Made by a program: the position numbers and the translations under genes. The notes below the pieces were generated by a model, which saw nothing but the letters and a program-made list of their open reading frames with translations, did no database searches and was not told the origin of the DNA. Of a DNA stretch of 64,000 nt, positions 32,255-40,887 are shown piece after piece. The stretch is taken from assembly GCA_015179045.1 (NCBI GenBank), contig WHUZ01000151.1:1-64000 (forward strand), read 5' to 3'. The first letter of the stretch is position 1. Each line of letters opens with the position of its first letter. The stretch is from Kalaharituber pfeilii. Its lineage: Eukaryota; Ascomycota; Pezizomycetes; Pezizales; Pezizaceae.

Positions 32255-32360
32255 CTCTGGAGCGGGCGGCGTGAATTTCGTATGAATTTCGTTATGTAAC
32301 TAAACATCGCCATAGCCCTTAGGGCGGCATGCGATTAATGAAATAAAAAAAAAAAAAAAA
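31071..32360 (+). mobile_element. LINE-A, 5'-truncated copy with target duplication
   Basis: Flanked by AATGGAAAGCGAT (31058-31070 and 32361-32373). 3' hairpin 32306-32335 with outer ATCGC/GCGAT and inner GCCC/GGGC around TTA, then poly-A. Confidence 0.93.
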
Positions 32361-32625
32361 AATGGAAAGCGATACTGGCGGTGTAAAATCAGCAAGCAAA
32401 ATCCTAAACATTAGAGTAGAATTTAGAGTACGTTCTGTATATAGCTACTGTATAACTTAACTCACACTGTAGCCTGAATGGCCTCAATGGCCTGGACCGG
32501 CCTGAATGGCCTGAATGGCCTGAATGGCCTGGACCGGCCTGGGCGGCCTGGGCCGGCCTAGATTTCTATGGCCCAGGCCGGCCAGGCCATACCCTTGGCC
32601 TGGCCTGGCCGGCCCGTTGGGAAAA

Positions 32626-33942
32626 CAAGACCTAAAACAGCACGCGAGAGTGTGCTTAGAAACACACCACGAGGGCATTCGCCACTTCATGCTCAACCAG
32701 ATGGCAGTCGAAAGAAAGAAAATCAAGGACGAAATACTATACGAGATATTCAACCGAGACACCCTCAGAGAGCGGGACGACGGTTGGGTGAGGATTATCC
32801 TAGACGCCTTACAATACCACAGCAATATCTTGGATGACCTAAGAAGAAGACTCGGGGTAGTCACGCCAGGCAGAATCGAAATGGAACCAGAACTCACACT
32901 GACACATACAACAAACTGGAATGACCTTACCTCAGGAGCAAACATGCCTGAATTGACAGCAACGGCCACACCCTTGGAGACAAAGACGCCTACATTAATT
33001 GACCTCAGCACGCCTAGCGCATCACCCATGCCAAATAACAAACTAACTACTGAAGAAGGAGGGGACCAAATGGACAGAACTTATACAAACGTGAAACTTG
33101 AGGATAGCAGGCACGCGGTCAGGCTCAAGACAATACCATCGCCCCTCACAGGAATGATACGAAGGCCGGTAGGAAAGAGAAGCTCCTCGGTACCTGCCCG
33201 GAAGACTACAGAAGAAGGAGGAGATAGTATGGATTATGACCTCACCAATACGAACCTCAAAGACAGCAAGCACGCAATCGAAATTAACAGAGACATAGCC
33301 ATGCGAGACAACACAGACATGTCGAGTACCATACACATGTCCAACAGCATACCAACAAACTCAAGCCAGGCGCAGAGAGAACCTGTGATAAAGTCTACAA
33401 CCACAGTACAGCTTCCTAAGACATCACGAGGTAGATCCAAGCCCCAAGGAGATGGACGAAAGGGAGCAGCTACCAATAGAACAGCTAGAAATAATACTAA
33501 CAAAACAGCCACCAGTGAGGGTGCTCCTACCACTGAGAAACTGGACAATAAGAAGGGGGCCGAGACGAGAGGCACAACTAGTACTCCCAACATACCGACA
33601 CATAAAGGAGAGAAAAGCAAGGAGAGGCCACCAGAGAATGAGACAAAACCCTCCCAATGCACTAGGAAAAGGAAATCATATGCCACGGCAGTAAAAGAAG
33701 CCAAACTCACAAGAGAAGACAAACCCCAAGCAGGAACCCCAACTCAGAGACAAGAGGAAAAGCGGACACTACTCAAGGGGCCAGCACAGAAGGGTGAGGA
33801 AGAAGTAATACCCAAGGAGAAACTGTGGCAGGCGAGAGTCTTTGGGGCGCAAAACTGGCAGAGTATTAGTGAGGATCCAAGATCACACTCAGTGTTCGAG
33901 CACAAAAAGGCCATGAGAGACAGGATCAATCGAAACCTAGGA
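32626..33942 (+). pseudogene. LINE-D ORF1, middle piece
   Basis: Resumes after the GGCC element with GKQDLKQHARVCLETHHEGIRHF and runs about 440 residues: a helical first 90 residues, then a long hydrophilic Ser/Thr/Lys-rich linker (KSTTTVQLPKTSRGRSK, TTEKLDNKKGAETRG), then EKLWQARVFGAQNWQSIS. No stop before the LINE-A insertion at 33943, so the frame stays intact in this piece. The apparent methionine start at 32524 lies in the inserted terminal repeat and is not a real start. Confidence 0.65.
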
Positions 33943-33967
33943 CGAAACGGTGACAGAAGCGGGAATA

Positions 33968-34034
33968 ATTTTTTTTTTTTTTTTTTTTTTTTTAATCACA
34001 TAACCCCGCTTGTAGCACTTGGCCATGGCAGGGT
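33968..34034 (-). mobile_element. Micro-retroposon (LINE-B hairpin plus poly-A)
   Basis: 67 bp flanked by GAAGCGGGAATA (33956-33967 and 34035-34046). Sense start is ACCCTGCCATGGCCAAGTGC. Confidence 0.93.
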
Positions 34035-34035
34035 G

Positions 34036-34367
34036 AAGCGGGAATAAGACAAGAGTATAAAGCCCTACGAGCCATCGAAAGGAACCAAGCGGAGTTAAAC
34101 TACAGACCAACGCAGCTAGTGAATCGAAGGAAGTTTCTCTCAACACTGGCCGGGATCTTCGGGAACAAGGGGCTAAAAGAATGGAGACACCGAATTGGGA
34201 AAGCCGAGTCACCCGAATGCCGATGGTGCGGGAAGGCCCTGGAAAACTGGGAACACATACAAAATTGCGACGCATGGGAAAAGAAATGGGGAGGAGCGGA
34301 AGGACTAAGGAAAATAGACAAGGACCAGAACCTGGTGGAGATACTCGAATGGGCGGGGAAGGAGTGA
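34036..34367 (+). pseudogene. LINE-A ORF2 C-terminal remnant
   Basis: After the micro-insertion the frame resumes as AGIRQEYKALRAIERNQAELNYRP and runs without a stop through the zinc knuckle (CRWCGKALENWEHIQNC, with a one-residue shorter H-to-C spacing than usual) to the natural C-terminus and stop. No catalytic domain is included. Confidence 0.8.
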
Positions 34368-34418
34368 AGACATTTTCATTGCTAACTTGATTCATGTTTA
34401 CTTTTAATGTACTGTTAA

Positions 34419-34820
34419 TCGCCCTACGGAAGGACCTAGGGAAGGTCAAAAATTGGTTGGAAGCCGCAAACAAGGAATTGGGGAAGATTGTTGGGATTCG
34501 CTGGCTGAGGAGGAGGACCATACTGGAGGAGGAAGGAAAGAAGACAAGCTCGGTGGACGCTGGCTACGTTCGGTCCGGTACGAGACGGAGAGGGGACGGA
34601 AGTAGGAGATACCGGGCGTCACCCGCATCACGGATTTTTTTTTTTTTTTTTTTTTTATTTCATTAATCGCATGCCGCCTCGAAGGCTATGGCGATGCCCG
34701 CATCACGGAGGAAATCGCGGGCAATACATGTACTTAGGGCAGAGAGATAGTTGTTTTTATTTTTCCTTAATTAAGACCCTCGCCATAGCCCGTGGGGCGG
34801 CAAGCGAGTATTGATATGAA

Positions 34821-34860
<40 letters not shown>
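34419..34860 (+). mobile_element. ORF1-only element, 5'-truncated, nested in LINE-A UTR
   Basis: Flanked by TGTACTGTTAA (34408-34418 and 34861-34871). Encodes the family block ALRKDLGKVKNWLEAANKEL, GIRWLRRRTIL, GKKTSS, then a deletion and a stop. Hairpin 34779-34808 (CTCGC/GCGAG, GCCC/GGGC around GTG) and a ~40-nt A-run follow. Interrupted by the micro-insertion at 34635-34696. Confidence 0.9.
34635..34696 (-). mobile_element. Micro-retroposon of LINE-A type (hairpin plus poly-A only)
   Basis: 62 bp flanked by CCCGCATCACGGA (34622-34634 and 34697-34709). Sense sequence starts CATCGCCATAGCC exactly at the base of the hairpin; inner stem GCCT/AGGC around TCG, as in the LINE-A copy at 17216. 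Confidence 0.93.
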
Positions 34861-34862
<2 letters not shown>

Positions 34863-34946
34863 TACTGTTAAACATCGCCATAGCCCATAGGGCGGCATGC
34901 GATTAATGAAATAAAAAAAAAAAAAAAAAAAAATCGAAACCTAGGA

Positions 34947-35665
34947 ACGGAAGCAGAGTGAGATTCGTTGCCCTGGACCCAGAATACCCCCACGAAAGAA
35001 TCTTAATCATGGCAGATACTCAGTACAAGAAAGGACTTAGGTCTCTAGGCCCCCTAGAGAAAGCAACATGCAATGGACACCAACATCTAAAAGTCGACTG
35101 GGATCACAGAATGGTTGAGCTAGTAACTTTTAATATAGGAACCAATGAGGCTCCGAGCAGGGTGGAGAGAGAATTGAGAGCTGACAATCCAGGAGTATTG
35201 GCCAATAGATCAGTACGCAGATTAACTAACAAACATGTCCCAACACAAGGAAACAAGGCACTATCCATTTTTGTGACTGATAGAGTAGTCGAGACCCTAA
35301 AATCAGGCTTACTCTTCAGAGGTGATAGAATAAAGCTATACCTAAGACAGGATCTAGGAAAGGAGACCTCGAATAAAGCCAGAAGATATAGGTACACTGC
35401 TCCAGATGGATACTGCCGACATTTCGTAGTGGGACAGGTAATCGAGTGGCTCCCCAGACAACGCAACCTTCCAGAACATCTGAAGAGCTCACCAGCAAGG
35501 CGAGACTACGAAGACCCAGTCGACCTCAATGAAACTCCATTTGCAAAGTCATGCCAGGCTTGTCGAAAGAAAGGCGGACACGAGGAAGGGTGTGAACAAG
35601 AGAGAGCAGCACAGGAGAAAGCGACCCCATATAGGGCACCAGGGTATCGACAAATAAGACTATGA
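34947..35665 (+). pseudogene. LINE-D ORF1, C-terminal piece with zinc knuckle
   Basis: Resumes after the LINE-A insertion and runs ~235 residues to the ORF1 stop (35663-35665). Ends with one knuckle, CQACRKKGGHEEGC (C-x2-C-x5-H-x3-C), just before the terminus, as expected for a gag-like LINE ORF1. The stop overlaps the ORF2 start as ATGA (35662-35665). The methionine at 34958 is internal; the original frame came from 33942 across the insertion. Confidence 0.75.
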
Positions 35666-36703
35666 TTAAGGTCGCATACCAGAACGTTGGCAGGTCAATA
35701 CTGGGGACGGACCTAGCCCTACAGGAAGCAGCAGACAAGAAAATAGATATACTTTTTATAGGGGAATGCTGGAGAGCACCAAGGGGAGGAACTACATTTC
35801 ATCCAAGCTATACGAACGTACATTCTCCTATAAAAAGCGGAGCAATAACAGCCTACGTAAGGAAGGACAGAATAATGAGCATGAAAATAGACGGCAAAGC
35901 CAACCACATCACAGTACAATTAGACGACCGAATGATTACTGGAGTGTACTGGAACAGAGACACCGATATTGAAACGGAATTGGGAGAGATAGGAGTAACG
36001 GATATGATAATAGGGGACTGCAACAGCCATCACTATGACTGGTCTCCGAGACAAGATACTAGAGGCATACTACTAAAAGACACCCTCCAAGCACAAGGAC
36101 TACTCCAACAGATAGATAGAAATACTATCACATGGACACGGACAATCAATGGACAGATAAGAACAGCACTCTTGGACCTGGTATTCGCAAGACCCAGGGA
36201 ATGGAAAACAACAAAGACAACATGGATTTCTGGTACAGACCATGTGATGATTATCGGAACATTGGATACCAGAAAGAAGACAGAGGCCAAAACCATTAAA
36301 GTAACAGACTGGGACAAATGGGAAGAATTTGTTGATAAATATGGCAACAGAAAACTAGTCGAAGGTATTGATGGGTATGAACTACTATGTGAATTAAGCC
36401 AAAAGTTTACAAAAGATGCATACATCACCAGACGCACGAAACGATGGTTCGACAAGGAGGTAAAAGAGGCACGACAAATGACCAGAACCATTCTAAAGAG
36501 CGGGGCTAGCCACACAGAGAAAACAAGAGCGAGAAGACTACTTAGGGAGATAATAAGAGATAAGAAGAAGGAATACTGGGAAGGCTTCTTAGAAGAGGAC
36601 AGAATCACCTCACCATGGGATATTTTCAGGCTAGCAAGAGACCCTTTCCGCTAAAGAGACCTCATGGGGATACCAGGCTCAGACGAGGAGAGAGCTAAGG
36701 TAT
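35662..36703 (+). pseudogene. LINE-D ORF2, endonuclease domain
   Basis: AP-endonuclease-type domain with the conserved stations in order: AYQNVGRS (Asn), LFIGECWRA (Glu), ITGVYWNRD, IIGDCNSHHYDW (Asp, Asn) and ISGTDHVMIIG (Ser-Asp-His). It nicks target DNA so that the 3'-OH primes reverse transcription. After ~330 residues the codon CAA expected from LINE-C (DPFRQRDL) is TAA here (DPFR-stop-RDLM), a single nonsense change at 36652-36654. The frame then continues to the LINE-B1 insertion at 36704. Confidence 0.85.
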
Positions 36704-36829
36704 TTTTTTTTTTTTTTTTTTATTCACGTAACCCCGCATACAGACTACCAGCCTATGGCAGGGACCCATATACGCGGGCCAGGTTTGAGACAACTAACTA
36801 CGGAATCTACATACACCCTTGAGCACCCA

Positions 36830-37024
36830 GTGCCCTCCGTCCCCCGGTCCCCGTCCCCGGCTACCCCAGATCGAGGCAGGCAAACCAGTACTCGACCGGG
36901 TCACCTTCCACGCCTTCTTGCTTCCATCCTTTCTCCTCTAGGTCCTCCCAGGACTGCCAGGTGACATGTGCCCCGTTTTTATTCTTCCTCTGGGGCCGCT
37001 CCAGTTCTGTGCATCTGAACACCA

Positions 37025-37068
<44 letters not shown>

Positions 37069-38640
37069 ATAACCCCGCTTGTAGCACTTGGCCATGGCAG
37101 GGTCCCTGGGCAAGCCCTCATAGCCCGGAGACAGGCTAAACTAACTCTCTACGTACATGGGCCCCACGCGCCGTCGCCCCCGCTCTCCTAGCTTCTAGAA
37201 ATTGACCCCCCGCTCCCCTACCTTCTAGAACTTGACCCCAGCGAAGAAATTCTCCAAAACGTCATACTCCTCCCCATTCTCCGCCTTTCTTTTCCAATCC
37301 TTTCCCATGTCGCTCCACCTCTCAAAACCTTCTGGGCGGTTCTCCTGACTTCTGCATCGGAAAGCGAGATGCTCCCCCGTTTGCACCTCCCCACACCTGC
37401 ACCTATCCGATTCCGCCACCCCCAGCTTCTTCAACCACCCAGCACACCTTCCTCGCTCCAGTCGCAATGCAGTGAAGTTTGATGTCGCCACCCTACTCCA
37501 CTCCATGACCTTTCCTCCTCCAAAGCTCTCCACTTCTCTCTTCTCCTTCCTCCACGCCTTCACCCTCTGGCGCACCCCACTTCCGGTGGCCACCTCCTTT
37601 CTGAACACCACATGCTCAACACTCCATGCCTCCCCACATGTGCATCGTACCTCCTCGCCACTGACCATCCTCCTCCACATAGCTCCGCCTTTTCCAGTCC
37701 GCACCCATGTGTAATTTGTGAGTGCTCTCCTGCCCCACTTTGCGAATTTGCCCTTCCCAAACCCTGCACGCTCCCTCTCCTCTTTTCTTTTTCGAACTAA
37801 CTCTTGACGCAGCCCACCCTCAGTGGCCTGCCCATCATACCTCATGCCCTTGGCCCCCTCTTTGGCCAACTCATCCGCCTTCTCATTGCCTTCTATCCCC
37901 ACGTGGGCCTTGACCCATGCCAGCTTCACTGCATCTGCCTTCCTTAGCCTCCGCCGCCTCTCTGCGATCAGCTCTATCACCCGCGCTATGTCTGCGGTTC
38001 TTGCCTTGCCAGTTTCCTGCTTTCTGGACTGCACTGATAGCTGCCTGAGAGTCTGCGAGTAGTAGTACTTTTGCACTGCCATCAACTGCTTCAAGGGCAC
38101 CCCTCATTCCTGAGACCTCACCGTCCCACACAGTTGCCTTTGTGCCTACCCACCGGGACCCCTCTGACTCACCTGGTACCACCTGCCTCCAGCACCATCC
38201 GCCACCAAAACCGCCTTCCTCACTGCGGCTGCCATCTGTAAAAATAGCCACCGAGTCACCCTTAGCCTGATTGATGGCCTTTTCCCATTTGGCTGGGGCG
38301 TCTTCCTTGCACAGCTTGAGGTCAATGACCTCAATGCCTGTCTGTGGTAGGTGTACATCTCGCCCCCAGGACACTCTCTCCTCCTCATTGGCCTCGAGAG
38401 TGCTGGCAATCTTTCCAGCTACTGACTCAAACCCATCATTTTTGTCTGTAGCGTAACTCAAGCTAAAGTCTCTCCAGTCCCTCCCCCTCTCACCCTCTCT
38501 GTCTGGGTCTGAGGCTACCATTCCAGTGAAGCTTTCCGGCCATAAATCTCCGACTCCTGTAGGGTCCCTCACTGATCTTAGTGCATATCTTGCTTGGCCT
38601 TGATCGAGAATCGTCGTTACACTCTCTACTCCAGGCGGCA
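36830..38640 (-). pseudogene. LINE-B1 ORF2 C-terminus: RNase H and zinc knuckle
   Basis: RNase H with IFTDGSR, VWDGEVSGMRGAL, LLADSQAAI in frame 38641-37883, then a frameshift near 38035, then WVKAHVGIEGNEKADELAKEG in frame 38100-37614. Knuckle CTCGEAWSVEHVVFRC is cut between its last two conserved residues by the LINE-B2 insertion. Its C-terminal tail resumes at 37026 as CTELERPQRKNKNG and ends ACLDLG-stop. RT is missing by 5' truncation. RNase H differs clearly from the A/C/D lineages, so B is a separate LINE group. Confidence 0.8.
37028..37600 (-). mobile_element. LINE-B2 copy nested in the LINE-B1 knuckle
   Basis: Flanked by CTGAACACCACAT (37015-37027 and 37601-37613). Encodes KEVATGSGVRQRVKAW through knuckle CRCGEVQTGEHLAFRC to FFAGVKF-stop at 37225. 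Then a UTR shared with 12198-12400, hairpin tail CCCTGCCATGGCCAAG and a ~38-nt A-run. Confidence 0.93.
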
Positions 38641-38674
38641 TGCGATTAATGAAATAAAAAAAAAAAAAAAAAAA
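38635..38674 (+). mobile_element. Smallest micro-retroposon: 21 bases of LINE-A tail plus poly-A
   Basis: 40 bp flanked by ACTCTCTACTCCAG (38621-38634 and 38675-38688). Content is GCGGCATGCGATTAATGAAAT then A(~19). It starts inside the hairpin rather than at its base. Confidence 0.93.
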
Positions 38675-38720
38675 ACTCTCTACTCCAGCAATGGCCTCGA
38701 CCTTTACAGAGCTAAGGTAT

Positions 38721-39664
38721 TGATTGAGCGCAACTTCATATCACAAGAAACTACGACCACTACTATCAGACCAACAGGACTCACCGTCGAAAAAGATCAA
38801 GCCAGGATGATGATAGAAAAGGCACTAACAAAAGCTAAACCAAGATCAGCACCGGGACCCGATGGCATACAATATGGCTTACTGAAGCTTCTGAAGGGTA
38901 CGACTCTATGGACTGCTGTAAGAGAGAGAATTGTAGAATATATAAACGGTGACTACGATTTTGCCAGAGGCTTTGAGGTAGTTATGATACTCAAGAAAGG
39001 GAAACCCAGAGATCAGGTAGGGAGCTGGAGACCTATAACGCTTCTGAACACAGTAGCAAAGCTAGGTCAAAAAGTCATCGCAGACCTGCTACAAAGAAAA
39101 GACGACCTTTTCAGAGACACTCAGCTTGGAGGAAGACGCCATCGAGGTGCAGAGGATCTACAGCGACAAGTGCTGAAGGAGACAGAGAAGAGGCTACAGA
39201 AGAAAGAATGGGTAGCCCTAGTGGGAGACGATATTAAGTCAGCTTTTAACTTTCTTCGAAGGGACAAGGTGGTTGCTCGAATAAGACAAACAGACCATAA
39301 CCTAGCGAGCTTTGTAGAAGCTTTTATGATGCCGACCAACTACAACATGACATGGGATGGCAAAAGGAGAGCTACAGGGAAGATGACAGATGGTACACCG
39401 CAAGGATCTCCACTATCCCCGGTACTATTCCTGATAGGTGTAGCACCTGTGGCAGAGAAGGTAGACCAACACAACTTCACCAGGTCATATGTCGATGATT
39501 TCCACAGTGTAATCTCACATCCGTCACTCCTAAAACTCCGACAAGCCATAAAGATACACAGGGCAAAAATCACCGAAACAGCAGCAGAGCATGGATTCGA
39601 AATTGACCCAAACAAGTCCGAGACACTAATAATTGGGGTAAAAGGCCCTGACTATAGGCTAACC

Positions 39665-39667
<3 letters not shown>
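38721..39667 (+). pseudogene. LINE-D ORF2, reverse transcriptase core
   Basis: ~315 open residues with all RT blocks: TKAKPRSAPGPDGIQYGLLK (block 1), ILKKGKPRD..SWRPITLLNTVAKLGQKVIADLL (2), TQLGGRRHRGAEDL, VGDDIKSAFNFLRRDKV (A; Asp-Asp), MTDGTPQGSPLSPVLFLIGV (B), FTRSYVDDFHSV (C; YVDD) and IDPNKSETLIIGV (D). Catalytic residues are intact. The frame is cut in the thumb by the LINE-B2 insertion at 39668. The frame before 38708 belongs to inserted DNA. Confidence 0.88.
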
Positions 39668-39702
<35 letters not shown>

Positions 39703-40423
39703 ATAACCCCGCTTGTAGCACGTGGCCATGGCAGGGTCCCTGGGCAAGCCCTCGAAGCCCGGAGACAGGCTTAACAAACCCCCCTCTCCCCCCTCCCCTC
39801 TTCTCCACACTTTCGCACCCCGGCAAGCAAACTTCCCCGACGGCAAACCGCACGGCGCCCTAGAACCTGATCCCGGAGAAGAACCTTTCCAACTCATCCC
39901 ACTCCTCCCCATTCTCTGCTGTCCTTTTCCAGTTCTTCTCCGTATCCCCCCATTCTCTGAAGCCTTCTGGGCGAAACCTCTGCTGACTGCACTGGAAGGC
40001 TAGGTGCGCCCCCGTCTGGGCCTCCCCGCAGCTGCACTTCTCCGATTCCGCCACTCCCATCCTCTTTAACCACACCCTACATCTTCCTCTCTCCAGTCAC
40101 AATGCTGTAAAGTTAGACACCGCTGTCCTATTCCACTCCATTACTTTCCCCCTCCCAAAACCTTCCACCTCCCTCCTCTCCTTCCTCCACGCCTTAATCC
40201 TCTAGCGCACCCCGCTCCCAGTAGCCACCTCTTTCCCTTCCACCGCCGTCCCCTTCTTTGCCCACTCATCAGCCTTCTCATTCCCTGCAATTCCGATATG
40301 AGCCTTGACCCACATCAGTTTCGCGTCCCCTCCCTTCTTCTTCCTCCTCGCCACGGCATCCACCACTCTCCTCACATCCTCGGTTTTTCCCTTTCCCTCC
40401 CTGCCTGCCTTCTGGATCGCCAT
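39668..40423 (-). mobile_element. LINE-B2 copy inside LINE-D ORF2
   Basis: T-run, LINE-B2 tail (CCCTGCCATGGCCACGTGC in sense), then the B2 C-terminus (knuckle CSCGEAQTGAHLAFQC, FFSGIRF-stop at 39860) and RNase H end (WVKAHIGIAGNEKADEWAKKG). One stop is present after GSGVR. Only a 4-bp GATT match is seen at the junctions, so the target duplication is short or lost. Confidence 0.8.
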
Positions 40424-40887
40424 GATTGACGGTAGATTGGGAGCTAAAATTTACTCGACATGATAAGAAGAGACTACTTCTCGGGAAGGCAGCATGGGGA
40501 GTGGCATCGAGACTAACTCGCCTCACACCAGGCAAGAAACGACAGATATATACAAGCATCGCACGCACAATCGCCACATGGGGATGCTGGGCATGGCAGG
40601 ACTACTCAAGACAGTCTCCACCAGCAACCAAGATCAAAGACATAGAAAAATGGCAATACACAGTAGCACAGAAGATTACTGCAGCCCCGTGGGGTACCAG
40701 GCGAGACGTAGTCGAAGGAATAGCCAACCTAGAATCAGCCCAAACATTCCTAGAAGGAGAACGCCAGAGGGTAGAAGCCAGGGCCCTACGGTTCCACGAT
40801 GAGATAATCCAAAACAGGGATAATGAGTGCAGGTACCTACGGGGGTCTCTCTCACACAACAACCCCCTACCACTGGCCATCCTATCA
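40424..40887 (+). pseudogene. LINE-D ORF2, thumb/connection piece
   Basis: Resumes LTVDWELKFTRHDKKRLLLGKAAWG, then RQIYTSIARTIATWGCWAWQDY, EKWQYTVAQKITAAPWGTRR and YLRGSLSHNNPLPL. This is collinear with LINE-A (31071) and LINE-C (42318). Cut by the ORF1-only element at about 40888. Confidence 0.8.

Larger units (their letters stand above)
30535..32625. mobile_element. Insertion with GGCC-rich terminal inverted repeats
   Basis: Left end TTCCCAACCGGCCAGGCC and right end GGCCTGGCCGGCCCGTTGGGAA are inverted. Both arms (30535-30635 and 32470-32625) are built of GGCCNNNNNGGCC-type words. It disrupts LINE-D ORF1. Without the nested LINE-A it would be ~800 bp with no ORF. A near-match octamer (ACAACAAG left, AAAACAAG right) and the CAGTGTTCCC-like start would suit a hAT MITE, but this is not proven. 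Confidence 0.5.
33943..34933 (+). mobile_element. LINE-A copy nested in LINE-D, itself carrying two insertions
   Basis: Flanked by TCGAAACCTAGGA (33930-33942 and 34934-34946). It starts at ETVTEAGIRQE of ORF2 and includes knuckle CRWCGKALENWEHIQNC and C-terminus VEILEWAGKE-stop at 34367. The UTR is split by the ORF1-only element, then comes hairpin 34874-34903 and poly-A. A micro-retroposon splits it near its 5' end. It stacks four levels: LINE-D, LINE-A, ORF1-only element, LINE-A tail. Confidence 0.93.
36704..38707 (-). mobile_element. LINE-B1 copy inside LINE-D ORF2
   Basis: Flanked by AGAGCTAAGGTAT (36691-36703 and 38708-38720). Sense 3' end is CCCTGCCATAGGCTGG..GTATGCGGGGTTACGTG plus poly-A: outer stem CCCTGC/GCGGGG as in LINE-B2, with a different loop. 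Split internally by LINE-B2 (37028-37600) and near its 5' end by a LINE-A micro-tail (38635-38674). Confidence 0.92.

Noticed and set aside
33234..33722. Minus-strand ORFs of 77-162 aa opposite LINE-D ORF1
   Set aside because: Antisense shadows of the plus-strand frame.
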